Part shown: positions 52,253 to 62,402 of the stretch, piece by piece
How positions within the stretch are numbered: position 1 is the stretch's first letter
Layout of the letters: each line of letters opens with the position of its first letter
Assembly: GCF_000687165.1 (NCBI RefSeq)
Contig: NZ_KK366050.1
Coordinates: forward strand, 81,985-145,984
Direction of reading: 5' to 3'
Length of the DNA: 64,000 bases
DNA from: Paracidovorax oryzae ATCC 19882
GTDB lineage: Bacteria > Pseudomonadota > Gammaproteobacteria > Burkholderiales > Burkholderiaceae_C
Made by a program: the position numbers and the translations under genes
The notes under the pieces: generated by a model
Databases searched by the model: none
What the model was told of the DNA's origin: nothing
What the model saw: only the letters and a program-made list of their open reading frames with translations

Positions 52253-53563
52253 ATGGCCGTTACTGTTGAAACCCTTGAAAAGCTCGAGCGCAAGATCACG
52301 CTGAGCCTGCCCCTGACCGCCATCCAGTCGGAAGTGGACTCGCGCCTCAAGCGCCTGGCCCGCACGGTGAAGATGGACGGCTTCCGTCCCGGCAAGGTGC
52401 CGATGAACGTCGTGGCCCAGCGCTACGGCTACTCCGTGCAGTACGAAGTGCTGAACGACAAGGTCGGCGAAGCCTTCGCCCAGGCCGCCAACGAGGCCAA
52501 CCTGCGCGTCGCGGGCCAGCCCCGCATCACCGAGAAGGAAGGCGCCCCTGAAGGCCAGGTGACCTTCGACGCCGTGTTCGAGGTGTTCCCGGAAGTGAAG
52601 ATCGGCGACCTGTCCACGGCCGAGGTCGAGAAGATCTCCGCCGACGTCACCGACGCAGCCATCGACAAGACCATCGACATCCTGCGCAAGCAGCGCCGCA
52701 CCTTCGCCCAGCGCGCCCAGGGCACGCCCGCCGAAGACGGCGACCGCGTGACCGTGGACTTCGAAGGCAAGATCGACGGCGAGACGTTCTCCGGCGGCAA
52801 GGCCGAAGACTTCCAGTTCCTGGTGGGCGAAGGCCAGATGCTCAAGGAATTCGAGGATGCCGTGCGCGGCATGAAGGCCGGCGAAAGCAAGACCTTCCCC
52901 CTCGCCTTCCCCGAGGACTACCATGGCAAGGACGTGGCCGGCAAGACCGCCGACTTCCTCGTCACCGTGAAGAAGATCGAGGCCGCCCACCTGCCCGAAG
53001 TCAACGAGCAGTTGGCGAAGTCCCTGGGCATCGCCGACGGCACCGTGGAAGGCCTGCGCGCCGACATCAAGAAGAACCTCGAGCGCGAAGTCAAGTTCCG
53101 CCTGCTGGCCCGCAACAAGCAAGCCGTGATGGAAGCCCTGGTGTCCAAGGCCGAACTGGACCTGCCCAACGCCAGCGTGCAGGCCGAGATCGCCCGCCTG
53201 CTGGAAGGCGCCCGCGCCGACCTCAAGCAGCGCGGCATCAAGGATGCCGACAAGGCCGAGATCCCTGAGGACGTGTTCCGCCCGCAGGCCGAGCGCCGCG
53301 TGCGCCTGGGCCTGGTCGTGGCCGAACTCGTGCGTGCCAACGACCTGCACGCCACCCCCGAGCAGTTGAAGGCGCACGTGGACGAGCTTGCCGCCAGCTA
53401 CGAGAAGCCCGAGGACGTGGTGCGCTGGTACTTCGGCGACCGCCAGCGCCTAGCCGAGGTCGAGGCCGTGGTCATCGAGAACAACGTCACGGCCTTCGTG
53501 ATGGACAAGGCCAAGGTCACGGACAAGGCCATTTCCTTCGACGAACTGATGGGCCAGGGCTGA
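52253..53563 (+). CDS. tig: trigger factor chaperone
   Basis: Ribosome-associated folding chaperone with peptidyl-prolyl isomerase activity, 436 aa. Ribosome-binding domain with the signature loop GFRPGKVP (about residues 44-51), PPIase domain about 150-245 ([57 protein letters not shown]), then the helical C-terminal cradle. GAGGAAG precedes the ATG. Precedes clpP, clpX and lon in the order widely conserved among proteobacteria. Confidence 0.97.
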   Translation: MAVTVETLEKLERKITLSLPLTAIQSEVDSRLKRLARTVKMDGFRPGKVPMNVVAQRYGYSVQYEVLNDKVGEAFAQAANEANLRVAGQPRITEKEGAPEGQVTFDAVFEVFPEVKIGDLSTAEVEKISADVTDAAIDKTIDILRKQRRTFAQRAQGTPAEDGDRVTVDFEGKIDGETFSGGKAEDFQFLVGEGQMLKEFEDAVRGMKAGESKTFPLAFPEDYHGKDVAGKTADFLVTVKKIEAAHLPEVNEQLAKSLGIADGTVEGLRADIKKNLEREVKFRLLARNKQAVMEALVSKAELDLPNASVQAEIARLLEGARADLKQRGIKDADKAEIPEDVFRPQAERRVRLGLVVAELVRANDLHATPEQLKAHVDELAASYEKPEDVVRWYFGDRQRLAEVEAVVIENNVTAFVMDKAKVTDKAISFDELMGQG

Positions 53564-53616
53564 AGCCGCGGCGCCGGCGCATGCATCCGCAGCGCGCCGG
53601 CTCCTGCCTGCCATCC

Positions 53617-53644
53617 GGGGCTTGTGCTGGCGAGCACAGGCCCC
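53617..53644 (+). repeat. strong hairpin between tig and clpP
   Basis: GGGGC-T-TGTGCT-GGCG-AGCACA-G-GCCCC forms a 12-pair stem with one T-G wobble and a 4-base loop in the 122-base gap. It is followed by AATTCATTT rather than a T-run. Probably a transcript-stabilising or partial-termination element. A second GC-rich dyad (GCCGGCGC/GCGCCGGC) lies just upstream. Confidence 0.55.
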
Positions 53645-53685
53645 AATTCATTTCTCGGTACAGTATCTGCATGACTGGAGAAAAC

Positions 53686-54294
53686 ATGAGCGCACTGGAA
53701 ACACAGGCCCTGGGCATGATCCCCATGGTGATCGAGCAGTCGGGACGCGGCGAGCGGTCCTACGACATCTATTCGCGCCTGCTCAAGGAGCGGATCGTCT
53801 TCCTGATCGGCGAGGTGAACGACCAGACCGCCAACCTGGTCGTGGCACAGCTGCTGTTCCTGGAGAGCGAGAACCCCGACAAGGACATCTCCTTCTACAT
53901 CAACTCCCCCGGCGGCAGCGTGACGGCCGGCATGGCCATCTACGACACGATGCAGTTCATCAAGCCGGACGTGTCCACCATGTGCCTGGGCTTCGCGGCC
54001 AGCATGGGCGCCTTCCTGCTGGCGGCCGGCGCCAAGGGCAAGCGCTTCTCGCTGCCCAATTCGAAGATCATGATCCACCAGGTGCTCGGCGGTGCCCGCG
54101 GCCAGGCCACGGACATCGAGATCCATGCACGGGACATCCTGCGTACCAAGGACCAGATGAACCGCATCCTGGCGGAACGCACCGGACAGCCGCTGGAAAA
54201 GGTCAAGGCCGACACCGAACGCGACTATTTCCTCACTGCCGACGAGGCCAAGGAATACGGCCTGGTCGACCAGGTGGTGACCCAGCGTCCCTGA
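53686..54294 (+). CDS. clpP: ATP-dependent Clp protease proteolytic subunit
   Basis: Serine protease of 202 aa that forms the 14-subunit ClpP chamber used by ClpX and ClpA. Catalytic triad visible: Ser106 (GFAASMGAF), His131 (KIMIHQ) and Asp180 (ERDYF). [18 protein letters not shown] is the oxyanion and substrate-strand region. GGAG lies about 5 bases before the ATG. Cytoplasmic; directly upstream of its partner clpX. The short N-terminal segment before [22 protein letters not shown] is probably a processed propeptide. Confidence 0.97.
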   Translation: MSALETQALGMIPMVIEQSGRGERSYDIYSRLLKERIVFLIGEVNDQTANLVVAQLLFLESENPDKDISFYINSPGGSVTAGMAIYDTMQFIKPDVSTMCLGFAASMGAFLLAAGAKGKRFSLPNSKIMIHQVLGGARGQATDIEIHARDILRTKDQMNRILAERTGQPLEKVKADTERDYFLTADEAKEYGLVDQVVTQRP

Positions 54295-54311
54295 CAGGCG
54301 GCGTTGCCTCC

Positions 54312-54343
54312 GGCGGCGCTTTTCTCCCGGGAAAGGCGCCGCC
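54312..54343 (+). repeat. GC-rich hairpin between clpP and clpX
   Basis: GGCGGCGC (54312-54319) pairs with GCGCCGCC (54336-54343); the inner part TTTTCTCCCGGGAAAG adds further pairing (TCCCGGGA is self-complementary). No long T-run follows. Possibly a partial terminator or processing site that sets the clpP to clpX ratio. Confidence 0.5.
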
Positions 54344-54396
54344 CCCATTTCGTTATCATCCCGCCAACAGTTCCCGCAACACGAGGCAATGCCCCC

Positions 54397-55662
<1,266 letters not shown>

Positions 55663-55748
55663 GCCGCCCTCCCCTGCGGGGGAGGTGCGCGACCGCGGCC
55701 GGCCCCCCTGCCGCGGCCCCGGTCATCCAGGATGGATGGTGCCCCGGG

Positions 55749-55775
55749 TTGAAAATACCGGCTGGTGGACCATAT
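55749..55775 (+). promoter_or_regulatory. lon: candidate sigma-32 (heat-shock) promoter for lon
   Basis: TTGAAA (55749-55754), 15-base spacer and CCATAT (55770-55775) resemble the sigma-32 -35 (CTTGAAA) and -10 (CCCATNT) boxes, 25 bases before the lon start codon. The lon gene is a heat-shock gene in many proteobacteria. Confidence 0.55.
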
Positions 55776-55800
55776 TCCACTCAGTTTCACAAGGATTCCC

Positions 55801-58227
55801 ATGTCCGGACATACCCCCCTGCCAGCCACCCCCATCGACCTCCCATTGCTGCCCCTGCGCGATGTGGTGGTGTTCCCCCACATGGTGATTCCGCTGTTCG
55901 TGGGCCGGCCCAAGAGCATCAAGGCCCTCGAGCTGGCCATGGACGCCGACCGGCGCATCATGCTGGTGGCCCAGAAAACGGCGGCCAAGGACGAGCCGCT
56001 GGTTTCCGACATGTTCGACGTCGGCTGCGTCTCCACCATCCTGCAGATGCTCAAGCTGCCCGACGGCACCGTCAAGGTGCTGGTGGAAGGCCAGCAGCGC
56101 GCCCAGGTCGCCTCCATCGAGGACCATGAAAGCCACTTCACCTCCACCGTGACGCCGGTGCCCGCCAGCGACGGCGACCACAAGCCCAGCGAGATCGAAG
56201 CGCTGCGCCGCGCGGTGATGCAGCAGTTCGACCAGTACGTCAAGCTGAACAAGAAGATCCCGCCCGAGATCCTCACCTCCATCGCGAGCATCGACGATCC
56301 GGGCCGCCTGGCCGACACCATCGCCGCCCACCTGCCCCTCAAGCTGGAGAACAAGCAGGCCGTGCTGGATCTGGCCGACGTGAAGGAACGGCTCGAGAAC
56401 CTGTTCGAGCAGCTCGACCGCGAGGTGGACATCCTCAATGTGGACAAGCGCATCCGCGGCCGCGTCAAGCGCCAGATGGAGAAGAACCAGCGCGACTTCT
56501 ACCTGAACGAGCAGGTCAAGGCCATCCAGAAGGAACTCGGCGAAGGCGAGGAAGGCGCGGACATCGAGGAGATCGAGAAGAAGATCAAGGCCGCGAAGAT
56601 GCCCGCGGACGCGCGCAAGAAGGCCGAGAGCGAACTCAAGAAGCTCAAGCTGATGTCGCCCATGTCGGCGGAAGCCACGGTCGTGCGCAACTACATCGAG
56701 GTCCTGACCGGCCTGCCCTGGAGCAAGCGCACGAAGATCAAGCACGACCTCGCCAATGCGGAAGAAGTGCTCAACGAGGACCACTACGGCCTGGACAAGG
56801 TCAAGGACCGCATCCTCGAATACCTCGCGGTGCAGCAGCGCGTGGACAAGGTCAAGGCCCCCATCCTCTGCCTGGTGGGCCCGCCCGGGGTCGGCAAGAC
56901 CTCGCTTGGCCAGTCCATCGCCAAGGCGACGGGCCGCAAGTACGTGCGCATGGCGCTCGGCGGCATGCGCGACGAGGCGGAGATCCGCGGCCACCGCCGC
57001 ACCTACATCGGCGCCATGCCCGGCAAGGTGCTGCAGAGCCTGAACAAGGTCGGCACGCGCAATCCGCTGTTCCTGCTCGACGAGATCGACAAGCTGGGCA
57101 CTGACTTCCGCGGCGACCCGTCCAGCGCGCTGCTCGAGGTGCTGGACCCGGAGCAGAACCACAAGTTCGGCGACCACTACGTAGAGGTCGATTTCGACCT
57201 GAGCGACGTGATGTTCGTGGCCACGTCGAACTCCATGAACATCCCGCCCGCCCTGCTGGACCGGATGGAGGTCATCCGGCTCTCGGGCTACACGGAAGAC
57301 GAGAAGGCAAACATCGCCATCAAGTACCTGCTGCCCAAGCAGATGGCCAACAACGGCGTCAAGGACGAGGAACTGCGGGTCGAGGAAAGCGCCGTGCGCG
57401 ACGTGATCCGCTACTACACCCGCGAGGCCGGCGTGCGCTCGCTGGAGCGCGAACTCTCCAAGATCTGCCGCAAGGTGGTCAAGGGACTGCAGCTCAAGAA
57501 GCTGGAGCCCCAGGTGGTGGTCACGGCGGACAACCTGGCCGACTACCTCGGCGTGCGCAAGCACACCTACGGCCGCGCCGAGCAGCAGAATCAGGTGGGC
57601 CAGGTGGTCGGCCTCGCGTGGACCGAGGTCGGTGGCGACCTCCTCACCATCGAAGCCGCGACCATGCCCGGCAAGGGAACCATCACGCGCACGGGCTCGC
57701 TCGGCGACGTGATGAAGGAATCCGTGGAAGCGGCCCGCACCGTGGTGCGCAGCCGTGCGCACCGCCTGGGCATCAAGGACGAGGTGTTCGAGAAGCGCGA
57801 CATGCACATCCACGTGCCGGACGGTGCCACGCCCAAGGACGGCCCGAGCGCCGGTGCGGCCATGACGACGGCCTTCGTGTCCGCCCTCACGGGCATCCCC
57901 GTGCGCAGCGACGTCGCCATGACCGGCGAGATCACCCTGCGCGGCGAGGTCACGGCCATCGGCGGCCTGAAGGAGAAGCTGCTCGCGGCACTGCGCGGCG
58001 GCATCAAGACGGTGCTGATTCCCGAGGAAAACGTCAAGGACCTGCAGGAGATCCCGGACAACGTGAAGAGCGGCCTCGAGATCATTCCGGTCAAGTGGAT
58101 CGACAAGGTGCTGGAAGTCGCCCTCGAGCGCAAGCCGATCGCGCTGACGGAAGAAGAGATAGCCGCGTCCATCACCGCCCGGGAAAACCGGCAGGCGCAG
58201 GGCTCCACGGACTCCGTGAAGCACTGA
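55801..58227 (+). CDS. lon: ATP-dependent protease Lon
   Basis: Homohexameric cytoplasmic protease, 808 aa, degrading damaged and regulatory proteins. N-terminal substrate-binding domain (LPLLPLRDVVVFPHMVIPLFVGRPKSI), coiled coil about 190-300, AAA+ domain with Walker A GPPGVGKT and Walker B FLLDEIDK, and C-terminal Ser-Lys protease with Ser683 (DGPSAGAAM) and Lys726 (GGLKEK), intact. AAGGA precedes the ATG at 55801; an in-frame upstream ATG at 55765 is less likely. Preceded by a heat-shock-like promoter and followed by tRNA genes. Confidence 0.97.
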   Translation: MSGHTPLPATPIDLPLLPLRDVVVFPHMVIPLFVGRPKSIKALELAMDADRRIMLVAQKTAAKDEPLVSDMFDVGCVSTILQMLKLPDGTVKVLVEGQQRAQVASIEDHESHFTSTVTPVPASDGDHKPSEIEALRRAVMQQFDQYVKLNKKIPPEILTSIASIDDPGRLADTIAAHLPLKLENKQAVLDLADVKERLENLFEQLDREVDILNVDKRIRGRVKRQMEKNQRDFYLNEQVKAIQKELGEGEEGADIEEIEKKIKAAKMPADARKKAESELKKLKLMSPMSAEATVVRNYIEVLTGLPWSKRTKIKHDLANAEEVLNEDHYGLDKVKDRILEYLAVQQRVDKVKAPILCLVGPPGVGKTSLGQSIAKATGRKYVRMALGGMRDEAEIRGHRRTYIGAMPGKVLQSLNKVGTRNPLFLLDEIDKLGTDFRGDPSSALLEVLDPEQNHKFGDHYVEVDFDLSDVMFVATSNSMNIPPALLDRMEVIRLSGYTEDEKANIAIKYLLPKQMANNGVKDEELRVEESAVRDVIRYYTREAGVRSLERELSKICRKVVKGLQLKKLEPQVVVTADNLADYLGVRKHTYGRAEQQNQVGQVVGLAWTEVGGDLLTIEAATMPGKGTITRTGSLGDVMKESVEAARTVVRSRAHRLGIKDEVFEKRDMHIHVPDGATPKDGPSAGAAMTTAFVSALTGIPVRSDVAMTGEITLRGEVTAIGGLKEKLLAALRGGIKTVLIPEENVKDLQEIPDNVKSGLEIIPVKWIDKVLEVALERKPIALTEEEIAASITARENRQAQGSTDSVKH

Positions 58228-58263
58228 ACGCGAAATTTTTCCGGAACCACCCAAAAAGTGCGC

Positions 58264-58269
58264 TACAAT
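58264..58269 (+). promoter_or_regulatory. -10 box of first tRNA-Gly promoter
   Basis: TACAAT inside the sequence GCTACAATTCA, 48 bases before the tRNA. The same 11 bases occur before the second tRNA-Gly copy. The -35 is not clear. Confidence 0.5.
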
Positions 58270-58316
58270 TCACTTCATCGACGCCAAACGTTGTAGAATG
58301 CAAGGCTTCGATAAAT

Positions 58317-58392
58317 GCGGGAATAGCTCAGTTGGTAGAGCGCAACCTTGCCAAGGTTGAGGTCGAGAGTTCGAGACTCTTTTCCCGCTCCA
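58317..58392 (+). tRNA. tRNA-Gly (GCC), copy 1
   Basis: 76 bases including CCA: acceptor GCGGGAA with TTCCCGC-T-CCA, D-loop AGTTGGTAGAGC, anticodon loop TTGCCAA (anticodon GCC), T-arm GAGTTCGAGACTC. Identical to the copy at 58634. Confidence 0.97.
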
Positions 58393-58398
58393 TACTCC

Positions 58399-58429
58399 AA
58401 AAAAGGGGAAGCCAAAGCTTCCCCTTTTT
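58399..58429 (+). terminator. intrinsic terminator after tRNA-Gly copy 1
   Basis: AAAAAGGGGAAGC pairs with GCTTCCCCTTTTT around a CAAA loop, giving a 13-pair stem ending in five T residues. If efficient, the following tRNA-Cys needs read-through or its own promoter. Confidence 0.8.
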
Positions 58430-58447
58430 GCCAAGGGAAGCATCTTC

Positions 58448-58521
58448 GGCGCGGTAGCAAAGCGGTTATGCACCGGATTGCAAATCCGTGTAGGTCGGTT
58501 CGACTCCGGCCCGCGCCTCCA
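58448..58521 (+). tRNA. tRNA-Cys (GCA)
   Basis: 74 bases including CCA: acceptor GGCGCGG with CCGCGCC-T-CCA, anticodon loop ATTGCAAAT (anticodon GCA), T-arm GGTTCGACTCC. Located between two identical tRNA-Gly genes. Confidence 0.95.
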
Positions 58522-58564
58522 GATACGGACAGTGGCTTGCACATCGATCGGTGTTCAAGCCGTC

Positions 58565-58595
58565 TTGGCAAAGCACCAAAAAATGGTGCTACAAT
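58565..58595 (+). promoter_or_regulatory. candidate promoter of second tRNA-Gly
   Basis: TTGGCA (58565-58570) and TACAAT (58590-58595) with a 19-base spacer. The -10 is embedded in the same GCTACAATTCA found before the first copy. Lies 38 bases before the tRNA. Confidence 0.55.
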
Positions 58596-58633
58596 TCAAG
58601 GCTTGTTGATGAGGCAACGAATCGACAGCAAAT

Positions 58634-58709
58634 GCGGGAATAGCTCAGTTGGTAGAGCGCAACCTTGCCAAGGTTGAGGTCGAGAGTTCGAGACTCTTTT
58701 CCCGCTCCA
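58634..58709 (+). tRNA. tRNA-Gly (GCC), copy 2
   Basis: Identical over 76 bases to the copy at 58317, including encoded CCA and anticodon GCC. It has its own promoter-like sequence upstream and a strong terminator downstream. Confidence 0.97.
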
Positions 58710-58738
58710 TACATGGAACATGCGCAATGCGGGTGTTC

Positions 58739-58773
58739 AAAACAAAAGGCCCTTCGGGGCCTTTTTTGTTTTT
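58739..58773 (+). terminator. intrinsic terminator of the tRNA cluster
   Basis: AAAACAAAAGGCCC pairs with GGGCCTTTTTTGTTTT around a TTCG tetraloop, followed by T residues. One of the strongest terminators in the window; separates the tRNA genes from hpnD. Confidence 0.88.
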
Positions 58774-58876
58774 CACCTGGCCGGTATGCCCCTTCTTCCG
58801 GCATCCGCGGTCCACGCCTCTTTTTGGCGCACGGACGGGCTCGGGATGCCGTTTCTGCATGGGACAATCTTCCTTC

Positions 58877-59719
58877 ATGACACCGGAACAGTACGTCCAA
58901 CAAAAAGCCGCGGCGTCCGGCAGCAGCTTCTATTACGCATTCCTGTTCCTCCCGCCCGCCAGGCGGGCCGCCATCACCGCCTTCTATGCGTTCTGCCGCG
59001 AGGTGGACGACGTGGTGGACGAGGTGTCGGACGCCGGCGTCGCCCGGACCAAGCTGGCCTGGTGGCAGGCGGAAGTCGCCCGCTCGTTCGCAGGCCAGCC
59101 CCCGACGCATCCCGTGATGCAGGCCTTGATGCCCCACACCGGCACCTATGGCATCGAGGAACGCCACCTGCTGGCCGTGATCGAGGGGTGCCAGATGGAC
59201 CTCGAGCAGACCCGTTACCTGGACTTCCAGGGCCTCTCGCGGTATTGCCACCTGGTGGCCGGCATCGTCGGCGAGGTGGCGGCGCGCATCTTCGGCCCTT
59301 CCGACGAACGCACCGTGGAATACGCCCATACCCTGGGCCTCGCTTTCCAGCTGACGAACATCATCCGGGACGTCGGCGAGGACGCGATGATGGGCCGCAT
59401 CTACCTTCCCGTGGCGGAGTTGCAGCAGTTCGATGTCAAGGCCCACGAAATCCTGAAGCGGCAGTATTCCGACCGTTTCACGGCGCTGATGCGCTTCCAG
59501 GCCGAACGCGCCCATGGCCTTTACGACAAGGCCCTGTCCCTGCTCCCGGACGAACAGCGGCGCGCACAGAAACCTGGCTTGATGATGGCCAGCATCTACC
59601 GGACCCTGCTGCGGGAAATCGAGAGGGACCAGTTCCAGGTCCTGCACCAGCGCATCGCGCTCACGCCCCTGCGCAAGCTGTGGCTGGCGTGGAAGATGCA
59701 GGCGCTGGGCCGGATGTGA
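58877..59719 (+). CDS. hpnD: squalene synthase HpnD (presqualene diphosphate synthase)
   Basis: Isoprenoid synthase family protein, 280 aa, condensing two farnesyl diphosphates to presqualene diphosphate in the HpnCDE route. Asp-rich motifs DDVVDE (44-49) and RDVGED (164-169, with NIIRD) bind the magnesium-diphosphate; SGSSFYYAFLFLPPARRAAITAFYAFCREVDDVVDEV is the classical N-terminal block. The start MTPEQY at 58877 matches the family; an in-frame ATG at 58859 is possible. Followed by hpnE after 69 bases. Hopanoid cyclase is not in the window, so the end product (hopanoid or other) is not shown. Confidence 0.92.
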   Translation: MTPEQYVQQKAAASGSSFYYAFLFLPPARRAAITAFYAFCREVDDVVDEVSDAGVARTKLAWWQAEVARSFAGQPPTHPVMQALMPHTGTYGIEERHLLAVIEGCQMDLEQTRYLDFQGLSRYCHLVAGIVGEVAARIFGPSDERTVEYAHTLGLAFQLTNIIRDVGEDAMMGRIYLPVAELQQFDVKAHEILKRQYSDRFTALMRFQAERAHGLYDKALSLLPDEQRRAQKPGLMMASIYRTLLREIERDQFQVLHQRIALTPLRKLWLAWKMQALGRM

Positions 59720-59788
59720 TGGCGATGCGCCGCTTCTTCCGGCCGTGTCCATCCCTGGCCCCCTCCACTCGCACTGTCGGCTGACACC

Positions 59789-61108
59789 ATGCAGGTGGCC
59801 ATCATCGGTGCGGGCTGGGCGGGCCTGGCAGCGGCCATCGCTGGCGCGCAGGCAGGCCATAACGTTTACGTTTTCGAGGCAGCCCGCATGCTGGGAGGCC
59901 GTGCCCGCGCCCTGGCTCCTGCGGAAGGCACGGACGCGCAGGCTCCTTGCCGCCTGGACAACGGCCAGCACATCCTGATCGGAGCCTACACCGAATGCCT
60001 GCGGCTGATGCGGCTGGTGGGCATCGATCCCGATGCCGCGCTGCTGCGCACTCCGCTCGCGCTCGTATTCCCGGATGGCAACGGACTGCGCTTTCCCGAC
60101 GCGCCGCCGCCCTGGGATGCGATCCGGGGCATCATGGGGGCCCGTGGCTGGTCCCTGGCCGACCGGATGGCCCTGCTGCGCCGTGCAGTGCGATGGCGGC
60201 TTTCCGGCTTTCGCTGCCCGCCCCGAACCACCGTGGAACAGCTCTGCCAGGGACTGCCCGAGCGGCTCCTGCGCGAATTCATCGATCCACTGTGCGTCTC
60301 CGCGCTCAACACGCCGATCGGTGCTGCCAGCGGCACCGTGTTCCTGCGGGTGCTGCGCGACAGCCTGTTCAGTGGACGCGGTGGCTCCCACCTGCTGCTG
60401 CCGCGCCGGGACCTGAGCGCGTTGTGGCCCGAGGCCGCGGCTGCATGGCTGCGGAACCACGGCCATGCCGTGCATGTCGGCCGGCGCATCCCGTCCATCG
60501 AGATCGCTCACGATAGCGCGGGGCCGTCCTGGCGCGTGGATGGCATGCCATTCGACGCCGTTGTCGTGGCCACCACAAGCACCGAGGCCGCACGGCTGGT
60601 GGCAGCGGCCGCGGATACCGCCCCGCCCCGACCCGCCGCAGCCATGCGGGCATGGGCGGCTACTGCAGCGGCCCTGCGCTTCACCGCCATCGCCACCGTG
60701 TACGCGCGGGCGGCCGGGCCTCTACCCCCTGCTCTGGCAGGAAATGTCCCCATGCTGGCCCTGCACAGCGGCCCCGGGGCTCCGGCCCAGTTCGTGTTCG
60801 ACCGCGGTCGCCTGGGCGGCGAGCCAGGACTGCTCGCGTTCGTGGTCAGCGCATTCGAAGGCGAGCGGGCGGTGCTGGAGCAGGCCGTACTCCGGCAGGC
60901 GCGGGAGCAACTGGGTCTGGCAGGCCTGGAGGTGCTGAGAACGGTGGTCGAGAAGCGCGCCACCTTCGCCTGCGTGCCTGCACTGGATCGCCCTCCGCAG
61001 GACATCATCACGGGCCTGGTGGCCTGCGGCGACTATGTCGCGGGCCCCTATCCCGCCACCCTCGAAGGCGCCGTGCTGTCAGGCACGGCGGCCGGCCGCA
61101 GCCTCTGA
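59789..61108 (+). CDS. hpnE: hydroxysqualene dehydroxylase HpnE
   Basis: FAD-dependent amine-oxidase-like protein, 439 aa, reducing hydroxysqualene to squalene as the last HpnCDE step. N-terminal Rossmann dinucleotide motif IIGAGWAGLAAAIAGAQAGHNVYVFEA (GxGxxG at 7-12), followed by the LGGRAR motif and DNGQHILIGAYTE, typical of HpnE; C-terminal FAD-contact segment GLVACGDYVAGPYPATLEGAVLSG. The first ATG starts the Rossmann fold directly. Converges with the YihY-family gene (7 bases between stops). Confidence 0.92.
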   Translation: MQVAIIGAGWAGLAAAIAGAQAGHNVYVFEAARMLGGRARALAPAEGTDAQAPCRLDNGQHILIGAYTECLRLMRLVGIDPDAALLRTPLALVFPDGNGLRFPDAPPPWDAIRGIMGARGWSLADRMALLRRAVRWRLSGFRCPPRTTVEQLCQGLPERLLREFIDPLCVSALNTPIGAASGTVFLRVLRDSLFSGRGGSHLLLPRRDLSALWPEAAAAWLRNHGHAVHVGRRIPSIEIAHDSAGPSWRVDGMPFDAVVVATTSTEAARLVAAAADTAPPRPAAAMRAWAATAAALRFTAIATVYARAAGPLPPALAGNVPMLALHSGPGAPAQFVFDRGRLGGEPGLLAFVVSAFEGERAVLEQAVLRQAREQLGLAGLEVLRTVVEKRATFACVPALDRPPQDIITGLVACGDYVAGPYPATLEGAVLSGTAAGRSL

Positions 61109-61115
61109 GGGCGAT

Positions 61116-62381
61116 TCAGGACGGCGCAGAGCCGCCGGGCCGGGGAAGCACGTCGGCGAGCTTGAGCACGGCCATGCCGGTGTTGCCCCAGAAACGCTCC
61201 AGGCTCTCTCCGCGCTCGATGAGCAGCCGCTGCACCAGCGGCTCCAGGAAAGTGGTGGCGGGTTCCGCCAGCAGCACATACCGCGGAGCCTCGTCGTCGG
61301 CCGCCCCATGGGCCGCCTCGTTGACCTGCACGATCCAGTCCAGCCCCGTCAGCGCTTCCAGCACCGGTTCGAGCTGCAGTACATCCACGCGCAGCGCCTG
61401 GGCCAGCCCGCCGGCATCCAGCCCGCGCTGTGACGTGTGGCGGGCCGCATGCAACTGCTGCAGCACCTCCACCGCCAGCTGGAAGCTCCACCCCTGCTCG
61501 GTGGCCGTTCGCTCCACCCCCGTGAGCAGGCTGGGCAGGTAGGCCGCCACCACCGCGCCGAGCAGCACGATCACCCACGCCACGTAGATCCAGACCAGCA
61601 GGATCGGCAGGGTCGCGAAAGCACCGTAGAGCACCGAATAGGTGGGCACGGACGCGATGTAGAGCCCCAGCACCTTCTTGGCCACCTCGATGCCCACCGA
61701 CACGAACACCCCGCCGGACCAGGCATGCCGCCAGCGCACCTGGGTGTTCGGTACATAGCGGTACAGCGCCGCCGTGCCCCCGGCCAGCAGCAGGAATTCG
61801 ATGGAGTCGAACAGCAGCCGGGCGCTGTCAGGCAGCGCACCTTCGAGGCCACGCGATGCGCTGGAGGCGACCGACGTGGTCAATGCCAGGCTCGCGGCGA
61901 GCACCAGCGGCCCGAGCGTGATGACGGCCCAGTAGATCAGCACCCGCTGCCCCAGCGGGCGCAGGCGGGGCACGCGCCAGATGTTGTTCAGCGTGCGGTC
62001 GATCGTGAGGATGAGCGCGAGGGCCGTGGCCAGCAGAATGGAGAAACCCGCCACCCCCAACCCGCTCGCCTTGGCGGCGAACTGGGTCAGGTACCCCAGC
62101 ACCTGCCGGGAAATGCTGTCCGGCACGAGGCTGTCCACCAGCCAGCGCTGCAACCCCGTCTGCAGCGTGCGGAAGATCGGGAAGGCCGTGAAGATGGCCA
62201 GCGCCACCGTGAAGAAAGGCACCAGGGCCAGCAGCGTGGTGAACGTCAGGCTGCTGGCCGTCAGGCCCAGGCGGTCTTCCCGGAAGCGCTCGCGCAGCGT
62301 GTGCGCGGTCGTCCGCCAGGGAAAGCGCGACAGGTCCGACAGCACGGCTTCGAAGCGCTGCGCGAGGTGGGCAATGGACAT
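61116..62381 (-). CDS. YihY/BrkB-family inner-membrane protein
   Basis: Integral membrane protein of 421 aa of the YihY (formerly RNase BN-like) family. The membrane part (about 1-295) has six hydrophobic helices and family motifs LTASSLTFTTLLALVPFFTVALAIF, LNNIWRVPR, YRYVPNTQVRWRHAWSGGVFVSVGIEVAKKVLGLYI and LPILLVWIYVAWVIVLLGAVVAAYLP. The C-terminal ~125 residues are soluble and include a helical region resembling a winged-helix fold (GLDAGGLAQALRVDVLQLEPVLEALTGLDWIVQVNE), typical of the longer members. Function not established; RNase activity once claimed for the family was retracted. Divergent from the DUF2069 gene. Confidence 0.85.
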   Translation of the reverse strand: MSIAHLAQRFEAVLSDLSRFPWRTTAHTLRERFREDRLGLTASSLTFTTLLALVPFFTVALAIFTAFPIFRTLQTGLQRWLVDSLVPDSISRQVLGYLTQFAAKASGLGVAGFSILLATALALILTIDRTLNNIWRVPRLRPLGQRVLIYWAVITLGPLVLAASLALTTSVASSASRGLEGALPDSARLLFDSIEFLLLAGGTAALYRYVPNTQVRWRHAWSGGVFVSVGIEVAKKVLGLYIASVPTYSVLYGAFATLPILLVWIYVAWVIVLLGAVVAAYLPSLLTGVERTATEQGWSFQLAVEVLQQLHAARHTSQRGLDAGGLAQALRVDVLQLEPVLEALTGLDWIVQVNEAAHGAADDEAPRYVLLAEPATTFLEPLVQRLLIERGESLERFWGNTGMAVLKLADVLPRPGGSAPS

Positions 62382-62402
62382 GGCCGATATGATGCCATCC
62401 CG

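Noticed and set aside
55663-55700. Terminator after clpX (CCTCCCC/GGGGAGG dyad)
   Set aside because: The dyad is real but no T-run follows, so intrinsic termination is not supported.
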